From positions 1 through 32,013 of IMG/VR virus record IMGVR_UViG_3300044796_000410: 32,013 nucleotides of DNA; one strand, 5' to 3'. The translations under genes were made by a program, and so were the position numbers. Shown piece after piece: positions 12,345-20,945 of the stretch (positions within the stretch are counted from its first letter, which is position 1; every line of letters begins with the position of its first letter). Below the pieces are notes generated by a model, which had not been told where the DNA came from, searched no databases, and was given only the letters and a program-made list of their open reading frames with translations. The DNA comes from a virus.

Positions 12345-13505
12345 TTATGGTCCGACGGCTTGAATATCGCCTGATACTAGCCATACTGTGTCTGATAATT
12401 TTTCTGCAAATGCTTTTGAACCAGTTCCAATTGTTTGCGGTGTTGTTCCTGCTAAAGACAATATTGTTACACCTGTTCCTTGTAGGAAATTAACAGCTCC
12501 AGCGCCTACTTGTGCCCAAGTTATAACGGTACCAACTGGAATGTCTACGTCACTTGTTTGAGGAAGAATATAGTTTGCAGGACTCATGCTATTAAATTGA
12601 ATTGTGACATCAGAGCCGCCATCACTTAATTGGAGTTGTCTGCCAACAGTTTCTTGAAGCTCATCTTGATAGGAAATAGATCTATTTTTAAATGTTTGAT
12701 CTGCAAAAAAATCATTACCAAATTTACCGCTTGCTGTTCCAGGAGTAGTTTGCACTATTGTGGAAATACCGGAGAAACTTACATCAGCATATAGCTGGCC
12801 AGAAGCGCCAACAGTTATTATGGAATTGGAAATAATTTGCGCAAAAATACTCATTATTCCATTAATGGCTGCTGGTCCACTTGTCCAAATATCAAACTGT
12901 GCAATCAATGCTGATTGCGTTCCATTGACAGTAATTGCTTGTGCCCCTCCGCCAACCTGCAATGCAGCAAAGTTAACAAATGAAAGATAACCTACCCCAG
13001 TATCATTAAGAGTAATATATGAACCTGTTGCATTAGTGTATGAACCCACAGCAGTAGGAGCATAAACGCCAACATTTGGGGGAATGACAAAAGGTTCAGA
13101 ATAAGTTCCACTATCTAGAACCCATACTACACCTTGACCAGATAGCGCTGAAAGAGCAGCAGGAATGGTTAATTTTGGCGAACCAAGCATATTACCCGCA
13201 TTTAAATCACTACCACCTTTTGCTACAAACTGAACATTAGTGAATGGAAAACTATTATCACCAGGAGAATAAATAGATAATGTAATGACGCCATCTACAT
13301 TTGTTTGTTGAAATATTTGAGTGCCCGCATCATATGCGACTACAACAAGACTTTTGGTATCAATATTATTACCAGCAGCTAAAATAGAGTTAATATAACC
13401 TGGATTTGTAACTGTTGATAAACTTTCAGTAGAAGCATCAATATAACTCCAGGTAGGACTCCAACCATTTTGCCCAACTGCATTGCCATAAAATTTAGCA
13501 CCCAT
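12345..13505 (-). CDS. Tail fibre/tailspike protein, 386 aa
   Basis: The N-terminus (GWSPTWSYIDASTESLSTVT NPGYI, written with a break) resembles that of the 902-aa protein. A beta-helix opening FVAKGGSDLNAGNMLGSPKL followed by TIPAALSALSGQG is a close relative of the 902-aa module (KLTVQAAISALGGNG). The C-terminal domain (LQLSDGGSDVTIQF ... IPVGTVITWAQVGAGAVNF ... GSKAFAEKLSDTVWLVSG) is the end-domain type found on many phage adhesins. It lies between two related fibre genes, so gene duplication with domain exchange is likely. Confidence 0.82.
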   Translation of the reverse strand: MGAKFYGNAVGQNGWSPTWSYIDASTESLSTVTNPGYINSILAAGNNIDTKSLVVVAYDAGTQIFQQTNVDGVITLSIYSPGDNSFPFTNVQFVAKGGSDLNAGNMLGSPKLTIPAALSALSGQGVVWVLDSGTYSEPFVIPPNVGVYAPTAVGSYTNATGSYITLNDTGVGYLSFVNFAALQVGGGAQAITVNGTQSALIAQFDIWTSGPAAINGIMSIFAQIISNSIITVGASGQLYADVSFSGISTIVQTTPGTASGKFGNDFFADQTFKNRSISYQDELQETVGRQLQLSDGGSDVTIQFNSMSPANYILPQTSDVDIPVGTVITWAQVGAGAVNFLQGTGVTILSLAGTTPQTIGTGSKAFAEKLSDTVWLVSGDIQAVGP

Positions 13506-13523
13506 AATAAACTCCTAATTAAA

Positions 13524-14948
13524 TTAAACTATATATTCTGTAATAATAACGATACCGGATTGGCCATTACCGCCAGCAACAGCTCCTGTATTTCCTGATC
13601 CAGCTCCACCACCACCCGATCCATAATTAAATCCATTAGCACCGGGGAGATTAACCAATTGCTCACCCCCAATGCCATAAAAACTGTTACCACCCTGACC
13701 GCCAATTCCTATCAATGATACGCCCCAACCAACACCCAATAAGCCAGAATCACCATTTTTTACTAATTGGCCTGTCCCACCCCCTCCACCAGCACCATAT
13801 ATCCCTAAAGCAGGAGTGGTCACACTAGCAGCAGCACCAAATCCAGCACCACCACCATCAGCGATTACCAATGATCCTAAGCTCGTTGTTCCACCATTAG
13901 TACCGTTATTATTTCCTGCAACACCGCCTGCGCCTCCGGCGCCAACAGTAACAGCTTGAGAAGCTCCTATAGTTGCTGCATCAATCACTGACTTGGCATA
14001 AGCACCACCCCCGCCTCCTCCTGAGCCAGCGGAAGAACCTGCTGCTGAAGCAGCACCACCGCCTCCACCACCGCCGCCTACGCATTCAACAATGCAATAA
14101 GACATTCCGGTTGTCGGCGTGTAAGTGCCATTGGAGGTAAATGTTTGAACATTAATAGATGTGAATCCTGTAAGAGGAGGAGCAAACCCTAAAGTATTAG
14201 GCCCCGTCGCGGTCATTACATAACCTGGTGTTGTGCTACCGCCAAAAGGATATGCATAGCCACCTATGCTAAATGGTCCTGATGCACTTTGAGCACATAA
14301 TCCCTGAACAACTCCAGTATCTGTACCTGCAAGCCTAGTTGTAACATCATAGAAAAAGTGACCAGATCCACTGTTTATAAAATCAACAGTCGTTATTAAC
14401 GATTGAACAATAATTATTCCACCACCTGAATTTACAACATTGCCTTGCTGCAAGGAACCAACTTGAAATATAACAACCTCATTGGATGGGTTAACTAAAG
14501 CATTCCCACTTGCTGCAGCTACAGTTGAAAATATAACAGGAAACTCTGCGCCTGAAACCAAAACAGTAATAGCATCTCCTGCTCCTGTCCAATTCAAATT
14601 CGCATATGTTCCAATAATGAATTTTAAAGAGCTGTCCAATACCAATTGTTCATCATAGACTTCTGCATCTAATCCCGTAATAAACACGGGAACCGTAGGT
14701 GTACCCGCTGCTGCATAAGCAAAATTTATAGATGCATAAGGATTTGTATAACTACCATCCCCATTAACATCACTACCAATTTGCTTAGAAAAAAATATTT
14801 GGATCCCATTAGGAGGCAATACCGGAGTTGTGGGATTTTGCCATGCAGTATGACCAAGATTATCCACAGATGTTAATAGCTGTCCTGCCGCACTAGCTAC
14901 AGCAGCAGGAGGAATAAAGTGTATCGGTGAACTATGAATAGTAGACAT
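13524..14948 (-). CDS. Tail fibre with glycine-rich C-terminal domain, 474 aa
   Basis: Residues 1-45 are a short tail-attachment region. IQIFFSKQIGSDVNGDGSYT (about 49-68) opens a beta-helix module like the second one of the 902-aa fibre, and both modules end in a VNSGGG ... TT.R.AG.D.G pattern. From about residue 265 the sequence FTSNGTYTPTTGMSYCIVEC leads into a long Gly-rich domain (VGGGGGGGGAAS..., GAGGAGGVAGNNNGTNGG), as in glycine-rich adhesin domains of T-even and other phages, with final IVIITEYIV. These domains form polyglycine-helix bundles that bind receptors. Confidence 0.85.
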   Translation of the reverse strand: MSTIHSSPIHFIPPAAVASAAGQLLTSVDNLGHTAWQNPTTPVLPPNGIQIFFSKQIGSDVNGDGSYTNPYASINFAYAAAGTPTVPVFITGLDAEVYDEQLVLDSSLKFIIGTYANLNWTGAGDAITVLVSGAEFPVIFSTVAAASGNALVNPSNEVVIFQVGSLQQGNVVNSGGGIIIVQSLITTVDFINSGSGHFFYDVTTRLAGTDTGVVQGLCAQSASGPFSIGGYAYPFGGSTTPGYVMTATGPNTLGFAPPLTGFTSINVQTFTSNGTYTPTTGMSYCIVECVGGGGGGGGAASAAGSSAGSGGGGGGAYAKSVIDAATIGASQAVTVGAGGAGGVAGNNNGTNGGTTSLGSLVIADGGGAGFGAAASVTTPALGIYGAGGGGGTGQLVKNGDSGLLGVGWGVSLIGIGGQGGNSFYGIGGEQLVNLPGANGFNYGSGGGGAGSGNTGAVAGGNGQSGIVIITEYIV

Positions 14949-14956
14949 TTAATTCC

Positions 14957-15442
14957 TCATATCGTTAATAATGTTCCAATGGAGCTGCGCACTTTAAATG
15001 TGGTATTAGCCACCGTACACATAATCGTTAAACCATCCCCAGGATTAGTAGAGGCTATATATCCGCCAGTTCCCACAGTTGTTGTAAAACTATCAAATAC
15101 GATTGATTGGCCTGCGTGTTGATGAACTTCAAATAAGTTAGGGCCTAGGCCTTCAATATAAAATTGATCTCCCACATTCGCAGTCAATGGCAGATAAACA
15201 AGACCTAAAACTGGCGTATCCATAATGTAGCCCTGGGAAGGCGCTAGTGTTGTCGGATTGGTTGTGACGGTAGTCCAGGAAGTCCCGCTAATCACAAAAT
15301 CTTGTATTTGCGTCAGGGTTATCTTTTTGGTACTTCCTACAGGAGATTGTGTTAAATCAGTTACGTCAACAATAGGGATAACATCCAATGCATTTAAACT
15401 GGTTATCGGTAGCAACTGAGTTATCGGATTATAATTACGCAT
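14957..15442 (-). CDS. Tail-associated structural protein, 161 aa
   Basis: The sequence MRNYNPITQLLPITSLNALD, then PIVDVTDLTQSPVGSTKKIT and LTQIQDFV is the adaptor pattern found at the base of many phage fibres (a promise of D..DL..SP.GTTKKIT..Q). The rest is beta-rich and ends VRSSIGTLLTI. It overlaps no neighbour but is packed 8 bases from each. It probably links fibres to the tail hub or forms a short fibre; the role is inferred from the motif and position. Confidence 0.72.
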   Translation of the reverse strand: MRNYNPITQLLPITSLNALDVIPIVDVTDLTQSPVGSTKKITLTQIQDFVISGTSWTTVTTNPTTLAPSQGYIMDTPVLGLVYLPLTANVGDQFYIEGLGPNLFEVHQHAGQSIVFDSFTTTVGTGGYIASTNPGDGLTIMCTVANTTFKVRSSIGTLLTI

Positions 15443-15450
15443 CGGTCACC

Positions 15451-15858
15451 TTACATATTTGATGAAATTGCATACAATCTAATGGTTACAAAAACACCTG
15501 TATCTGCTGTTAATAATTGAATCTGCTGTCCTGCATATACTTCTCTACCGCCAGATAAGTCTGGATTTAACTCTGTATTGCCCACGGCAAAAGTAGTTGT
15601 GGGAAGAGCAATCGTAGTAGCAACATCAGGTTTTAAAAATACATTGGCTGCTTTAGTAAATGAGAAGAAAGCCAATAATCTTGTTGGGCTACCGCCGGCT
15701 GCATACACCGCTGTGCTTACAGTTGGAATAGTAATTGTTTGAGGAGTGGCAGCAGTTAGTTCTCCTTCGATGACTAAATCTGAGAATTTATAAGCATTAT
15801 TGCTCTGGGTGTTATAATCACCGCCGTTGTTTCTAATTGTAAAAGCTGGTACTGGCAT
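15451..15858 (-). CDS. Hypothetical tail-region protein, 135 aa
   Basis: A beta-rich protein (MPVPAFTIRNNGGDYNTQSN ... IQLLTADTGVFVTIRLYAISS) with an AGGAGC ribosome site. Its size, composition and place between two fibre genes support a virion component. No recognised domain. Confidence 0.65.
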   Translation of the reverse strand: MPVPAFTIRNNGGDYNTQSNNAYKFSDLVIEGELTAATPQTITIPTVSTAVYAAGGSPTRLLAFFSFTKAANVFLKPDVATTIALPTTTFAVGNTELNPDLSGGREVYAGQQIQLLTADTGVFVTIRLYAISSNM

Positions 15859-15866
15859 AATTGCTC

Positions 15867-18308
15867 CTAATATTTAATATAATAATTGACGTACATGTTG
15901 ACAGGTCTCGTTTCGCTGCCGCCTGTATTCCCGGTTGCTGTATTTGCTACCAATGTATCTGGCCCAAGTGCAAGATTATTTATTGCAGGTGCAACAACAG
16001 CAAATACCTCATGGTAATGTGACAGCAGCTGAGAATATTCAAATGTACCGAGATTCGGGCCTGTTAGACCTGTGACTGTTGACCATCTTGTTAAATTATC
16101 AAAGTCCCAAAGTCCGGTTGGATCGTAATTTCTTAAGAACATACCTTGAGCATCAGGAACGGCATATTGATATTGGTTAATTTTAAATAGGGTGTAATGT
16201 CGAACATCTTCCATATTATAAGAAGATAAAACATTTACATTTATTCCTATTGCTCCAAGTATCAATGGGTCTGACCCTGCTCCATTAAAGGTATACCAAA
16301 CATAGAATGTTCTTACAGCGCCAGGATTAGTTTGGAATGTGAAGTAAGAGCCAGCAGGAGGTATAACAGTAAAATCAATATTGGTGATTTGATATGCATT
16401 CATCACTTCTTGAAGTGTATTAGCAATATCTTCTGCATTATCAGTTGTGTTGACATTCACTTGGATTGGAAGTGCGCCAGGTTGTGCTAAAGGTGGGCCT
16501 GGATCTGTTTCAGTCCCAGTATCAAACCAAATATAATAAGGCAATGTATGATTATTAGCCGTGAAAAAATAAAATGTTTTGCCAGGGCCCCCGGTTATCA
16601 AAGTCGCTCCAGCCAATGTATCGATACTAAAAGCTATGCCTTGTTGTGCATACAGTCCAGTATCATAATTAAATGGCGTAAAAGTGAACCCGGTAGGGAC
16701 ATCCCCGTCAATACAATAGGTAAGGGGATCGTCAGCAAAATCAAAAGTCTTGAAATTAGCTCTGCAAATAAGCTGATTAATGGCAACGCCACTAGAGTAA
16801 GCGTTATAATTTAAACTAACATGGCCAACAGTAGAGCCGTTATAAATAGGAATTCCTGTGAAGGTAAATCCAGTTGCTCTTGCACCTGTACCATCCTGAG
16901 CATATGCAACACCAACACCAGAACTATTAACGGATAATCTAAGAATATCCATATTAGCCAGATTTCCATATGCTGTAGCATAATTGGCGCCAGTTCCGAA
17001 CATAGGGCACTCTGGAATGGTGCTGTTATCTACTAGAAAATCACCCAGCCTAGAAAAAGGAATTCCTAATGTTGAATAATCAGCATAGATATAAGTAGCG
17101 CCATCTAATAACATTCTGTTGCCACGAGGTAATGGGGATGTACTTAAAGGACTAATAATGTTTCCTGCAGTAGCCCCAATATCACCTACTTCCCATTCTG
17201 CATATTCATAACCTATTCTGGTTTGAACCTTAGGCAGTAATAAATCATATCCATTAGGATTAGGTAAGTCAGTCCAGCCATCATTGCCGCGCGTAATCAT
17301 ATCGGCATTAGTTTGCAGCGGGAAAGCTGTGAGAACTTGCTGCCCAAGAACTAATGTAAAGTTAGTGACATCTAATACGAAACCAATATTTGTAGGCAAA
17401 GCGATATCAATGGCCACGAAATCGTTGTTATTAACCGTATCGACCACATCCCCAAAGTTTTGACCAAACTGGAATTGGTATTGATGAATATCTCCGGTGG
17501 GAGTAATCGTATCGGTAAATATAGTTTCTGCAGGAACTACGGTTCCTGTCGTTCCAAAGTATTTAATAATATTGATTGATACAGGAATGTTGACATTGCT
17601 TTCACCCCAGAAGGCAAAAGTATAGAAATTATCATTGGCTGAGAACTTATTAACATCATTCCATTTGATACGAATGCTTTTTATGGTATCTGCGGGATCG
17701 AATGTCACTGCTGTAAATCGAGCTAAATATCTTGGGCTGTTTTCAGGGTCCTCCGTAAATCCTTGGGGGATAAATTGCAGCTTATTAACAGAGCCTAACG
17801 GATTAGAAAGCTCGACTGTAAATCCTCCTTGAGCTATAACATTCGTGCCAGCAACCAATGTATCTGTGGATGATGGTAAATCAGTATGAACTAAGAATTG
17901 ACCATTAGGGACGTAGTTGAAAAGGCCCGAATTGCCAGAAGGAGACCCTGAGCCTGAGATTCCAGGAACAGCTTCGCGCGTAAATTGTGGTCTCCCATCT
18001 GCATCCTGGACTACCACATAGTAGAGTTCAGAATTACCAAAAGCATCATATGGATAGGCATAGATAACAATATCATTACCATTATTATCAACAGGTGTAC
18101 CAACAGAACTGAGGATTATAGGGTTAGGCAACGGAACATAGGTATAAGTTCCCGTAGTACTAGATAATTCATAAACTGTTTTTGGTACAGTTCTGTTTAC
18201 ATCAGAATAGAAATATACTTTACCGCCAGCTAGTGGTGCGCCAGTCGCCTTGTCGACGAAATAACTTTGTAATTGATACAAAGGGATATACTGCGGATTT
18301 AAAGACAT
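15867..18308 (-). CDS. Tail fibre/collar protein, 813 aa, with re-created start
   Basis: Translation most likely begins at the ATG at 18308 (MSLNPQYIPLYQLQSYFVDK), behind GGAG. The N-terminal domain (ATGAPLAGGKVYFYSD, then a TVYELSSTTG...PLPNPIILSSVGTPVD region) is a tail-anchoring module seen in uncultured podoviruses. The C-terminus (GTFEYSQLLSHYHEV ... GNTGGSETRPVNMYVNYYIK) is a tail-collar type end with the H-x-H and GGSETRP-N motifs. A second, diverged copy of the first 13 codons lies at 19065-19026, beyond the endonuclease gene, showing that this start was displaced or replaced when that gene arrived. Confidence 0.88.
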   Translation of the reverse strand: MSLNPQYIPLYQLQSYFVDKATGAPLAGGKVYFYSDVNRTVPKTVYELSSTTGTYTYVPLPNPIILSSVGTPVDNNGNDIVIYAYPYDAFGNSELYYVVVQDADGRPQFTREAVPGISGSGSPSGNSGLFNYVPNGQFLVHTDLPSSTDTLVAGTNVIAQGGFTVELSNPLGSVNKLQFIPQGFTEDPENSPRYLARFTAVTFDPADTIKSIRIKWNDVNKFSANDNFYTFAFWGESNVNIPVSINIIKYFGTTGTVVPAETIFTDTITPTGDIHQYQFQFGQNFGDVVDTVNNNDFVAIDIALPTNIGFVLDVTNFTLVLGQQVLTAFPLQTNADMITRGNDGWTDLPNPNGYDLLLPKVQTRIGYEYAEWEVGDIGATAGNIISPLSTSPLPRGNRMLLDGATYIYADYSTLGIPFSRLGDFLVDNSTIPECPMFGTGANYATAYGNLANMDILRLSVNSSGVGVAYAQDGTGARATGFTFTGIPIYNGSTVGHVSLNYNAYSSGVAINQLICRANFKTFDFADDPLTYCIDGDVPTGFTFTPFNYDTGLYAQQGIAFSIDTLAGATLITGGPGKTFYFFTANNHTLPYYIWFDTGTETDPGPPLAQPGALPIQVNVNTTDNAEDIANTLQEVMNAYQITNIDFTVIPPAGSYFTFQTNPGAVRTFYVWYTFNGAGSDPLILGAIGINVNVLSSYNMEDVRHYTLFKINQYQYAVPDAQGMFLRNYDPTGLWDFDNLTRWSTVTGLTGPNLGTFEYSQLLSHYHEVFAVVAPAINNLALGPDTLVANTATGNTGGSETRPVNMYVNYYIKY

Positions 18309-18345
18309 ACTAAATCTCCTCGACTTATAGACATATTCCATGTAT

Positions 18346-18363
18346 CCTTGTCTATACAAGGAG
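18346..18363 (+). promoter_or_regulatory. Hairpin covering the endonuclease ribosome site
   Basis: CCTTGT (18346-18351) pairs with ACAAGG (18356-18361) around a CTAT loop. The 3' arm contains most of AAGGAG (18358-18363), the ribosome site of the endonuclease gene. Transcripts that include the 5' arm would be poorly translated. RNA hairpins that mask ribosome sites are known for homing endonuclease genes of T4. Confidence 0.55.
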
Positions 18364-18371
18364 AAAATATA

Positions 18372-19022
18372 TTGGATAAAGCAATAGTTAAGATATGCAA
18401 AGTTTGTGGTCCTCTTATTGATGAACAGGCAACTCGGGAAAAGAAAAGCTCATATAGAGGATGCAAAAAATGTATATCCGATAAAAATAAGGCAAAAAGA
18501 TTGGCAGATCCTGAACGATTCAAGGAGCTTCGTAGAAAATCTAGAATCTTGGAAAGAGATCCAGATGTGGAGACTATATTCTGCGTAAGATGCAAAATAG
18601 ATAAAAAAGTTTTGGAATTTAATGCATCTATGCTAAACATGCGTTCCCCCTACTGTAGAGAGTGTAGTCGAGCTTCTGTGAAAGCTCATCATGATAAAGA
18701 GGAGAGCAAGAATAAGCATCGAGAATGGTACAATCGTCAATATCGCGATAAAGCGCGTCATTTAAATTATCAAAAGCATTATGGAATTTCTCTTGATGAT
18801 TACAATGAGATGCTTTTGAAACAAAATGGCGTTTGCGCAATATGCAAGAAGCACCAAATAAAGTCCGCAAGGAATCATGATAACTATCTTTCTGTAGATC
18901 ATTGCCATTCGACAGGAAAAATCCGCGGTTTGCTTTGTAATAAATGCAATCAAGGGCTTGGTCTTTTTGGTGACTCTGTAGAGTCTCTTTTAATCGCAAT
19001 ACAATATTTGCAATCTTATTAA
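18372..19022 (+). CDS. Endonuclease VII-type HNH homing endonuclease, 216 aa
   Basis: I choose the TTG at 18372, eight bases after AAGGAG; another TTG at 18348 lies inside the hairpin. The C-terminal 80 residues are a recombination endonuclease VII domain: YGISLDDYNEML (137 on), CAIC (155-158), VDHCHSTGKIRGLLCNKCN (175-193) with the catalytic His region and zinc cysteines, then GDSVESLL. The N-terminal half carries extra Cys pairs (CKVCG, CKKC, CVRC, CREC), probable zinc fingers for site recognition. It runs opposite to the virion operon and splits the 5' end of the tail gene. Families of this type are mobile in phages. Confidence 0.88.
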   Translation: MDKAIVKICKVCGPLIDEQATREKKSSYRGCKKCISDKNKAKRLADPERFKELRRKSRILERDPDVETIFCVRCKIDKKVLEFNASMLNMRSPYCRECSRASVKAHHDKEESKNKHREWYNRQYRDKARHLNYQKHYGISLDDYNEMLLKQNGVCAICKKHQIKSARNHDNYLSVDHCHSTGKIRGLLCNKCNQGLGLFGDSVESLLIAIQYLQSY

Positions 19023-19025
19023 ATA

Positions 19026-19065
19026 GTAATTGATATAAAGGAATGTATAGTGGATTAAGTGACAT
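19026..19065 (-). pseudogene. Remnant of the original tail-fibre start
   Basis: The 40 bases encode MSLNPLYIPLYQL, the same as the 813-aa fibre start except Leu6 for Gln. Its ATG overlaps the stop of the upstream ejection gene (TAATG), the packing used throughout this operon, so this is likely the ancestral start. The match to the functional copy at 18308-18269 is 31 of 40 bases, with mostly silent differences, and ends at TATCAATTAC. Beyond that the frame reads antisense into the endonuclease gene and would give an unrelated tail of about 130 residues. Confidence 0.75.
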
Positions 19066-20945
19066 TATTCCGCCCTTTTTCTAATTTCAATGGTTAATGG
19101 TTCATGGCTTACCGCTTCTGCGGAAGTTCCAGGGATAGCGCCAGTCAATAATCTAGATAATTCTTTATTCATCGGATCGTTTTGCAGAATTTTAGAAATT
19201 AGGCTTTCTCTTACTCTAGGAGAAGTTAGGAATTTATTTACACCAGCTCCTACTGCTCCGCCAATAGGTATTGCTGCGGCTGCCCCGGCCGGTCCTCCCA
19301 TTCCAAAGCCTATAGTTCCTAATGTTGTTAATCCTGCCCAAGGTAATAATTTTTGCCCAGTAGGAGGGTTGAACATCATTTCTGAAGCTTTTGGATTCAT
19401 TCCAATAAGGTTGCTAAAATCATCTAGTGATTTTTCAGATCCTTCAGCGCCTTCAAATAATATTTTCTTTTGATCTTTGCCGATATCTCTATAAATTGAA
19501 GATAGTTTTTTAGGATTAATACTTTGGTCAGGCTGAATAGCTTCTGAAAAAATACCAGATCTAAGGACATTCATTTGCTCTTCGTCAAATAATTCAGTGA
19601 TTTTTGAAAGCTGCTGCGGCCTATCTTTAGTTTTAACAAATGTATCGATGAAAGTATCAGATAGTGATAATCGTGGGTCCATAAAGTATTTAAACATATC
19701 TTTATCATGCTTAACTTTTTGTAAGTCCCCATAGTATTTTTGAGCTTCTTCAAACGCTTTTAATACTTCTTTATCTCCAGATACCGAATCAACCATATCC
19801 TTATCTAGCGCGCCCAAAAGTCTCGAATAAATTCTAGAGGCATTATTATCTCCAGAACGTTTAGCTTGATATGCCGAATCACCTAAATAGCTTCTTAAAA
19901 GATTCATATCCTTGAGAGATGACAGACTTTTATCATTACTAAAAAATTCTAAATCCGTAAGAATTTTACTATCTACATTTCTCTCGAGCGCAGGTATAAC
20001 GGATTGTTCATACCACAAATCAAAAGATTCCTTATTAAGGTTATCTTGTGTTGGAATTATTCCTTTTTTAGCTGCCAGGTCATCTACATTTTTATAATTA
20101 TCAGAAGCTATCTTGGTTCTTTGATTTATTTCATCAATAGATGCTTTCTGTAATATAGCTCCAGCTTCATTTTTGCTGTGGATATTACCACCGCTTACTT
20201 CTGTTAATATATCTTTCCCTTGTTTTTGCATAATATCTGCGGTTCTTTTCGTAGTTTCATTAGCGCCAGACATAGGAATGCTTGGTAATACATTCTCTTG
20301 CAATTGCATTAAATATGGATTTTCTAACACTCTGCCAAGGCTTGTTTCAGTTCCTTTTGCAGCTTCATAATTCTCTGCAATTTTAGAAGAGCTTGTTTGT
20401 CCTCTTAGCATATTGCTCGGTTTTGCCGCCTGATAAGCAGCATGCCCACCTGAGAAGGTGGCGTCTAAAAAAGATCCAAGTGCAGCAGAAATAGCTGTGT
20501 TTTTAAGTCTGCTCTCATCTTCTTTCACATATTGGGAAGCACCCGCTGCACCACCTTGAATTCCGCCTCTTTTTGCTCCAGTTGCGAGCGCCTTTAATGG
20601 CTTAGCTAATTTTGTAGCTGCAAATGCTTGGCCACCTACAGGAATAAATGCGGCAGGTAAAGTAGAGCCAATAGATCCCAATAGCTCTCCGGCCAATGCC
20701 CAGTTCGGATTAGCTTCTTGATATGGAGCATACTGTTGTTCCATATTTAAAACCTCTTGCTTCAACTCTGGAGATTCCCCCCCAGTTAATTGCTCAAATC
20801 CTTGTTGAACACCATATAAAGTTCTTCCAACGCCAGTTTCCGTGCCTTTCAAAAAAGATTTAAAAGCAGATGGTTGCTTTATTGGCTGACCTTGAGCGAG
20901 TGCCAATATTTCTTCATCTGTGTACATACTTAAATCTTTATTCAT
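19065..20945 (-). CDS. Ejection/internal virion protein, gp16-position, 626 aa
   Basis: The start MNKDLSMYTDEEILALAQGQ at 20945 overlaps the upstream stop (TAATG), preferred over an in-frame upstream codon at 20969. It is close in length to P22 gp16 (609 aa) and occupies its place, last of three ejection candidates. Two hydrophobic Gly/Ala-rich segments (LGSIGSTLPAAFIPVGGQAF, and TLGTIGFGMGGPAGAAAAIP near the C-terminus) could insert in membranes, as expected of a DNA-ejection protein. The centre is helical and charged. Assignment rests on order and composition, not on a recognised active site. Confidence 0.7.
   Translation of the reverse strand: MNKDLSMYTDEEILALAQGQPIKQPSAFKSFLKGTETGVGRTLYGVQQGFEQLTGGESPELKQEVLNMEQQYAPYQEANPNWALAGELLGSIGSTLPAAFIPVGGQAFAATKLAKPLKALATGAKRGGIQGGAAGASQYVKEDESRLKNTAISAALGSFLDATFSGGHAAYQAAKPSNMLRGQTSSSKIAENYEAAKGTETSLGRVLENPYLMQLQENVLPSIPMSGANETTKRTADIMQKQGKDILTEVSGGNIHSKNEAGAILQKASIDEINQRTKIASDNYKNVDDLAAKKGIIPTQDNLNKESFDLWYEQSVIPALERNVDSKILTDLEFFSNDKSLSSLKDMNLLRSYLGDSAYQAKRSGDNNASRIYSRLLGALDKDMVDSVSGDKEVLKAFEEAQKYYGDLQKVKHDKDMFKYFMDPRLSLSDTFIDTFVKTKDRPQQLSKITELFDEEQMNVLRSGIFSEAIQPDQSINPKKLSSIYRDIGKDQKKILFEGAEGSEKSLDDFSNLIGMNPKASEMMFNPPTGQKLLPWAGLTTLGTIGFGMGGPAGAAAAIPIGGAVGAGVNKFLTSPRVRESLISKILQNDPMNKELSRLLTGAIPGTSAEAVSHEPLTIEIRKRAE

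Noticed and set aside
18628-19065. 145-aa minus-strand frame through the endonuclease gene
   Set aside because: Only the first 13 residues match the tail protein; the rest is antisense to the endonuclease. Treated as a remnant.
18309-19065. Group I intron or intein carrying the endonuclease
   Set aside because: The endonuclease is antisense to the tail gene and both starts carry their own ATG, so splicing would not be needed; no intein motifs are seen.
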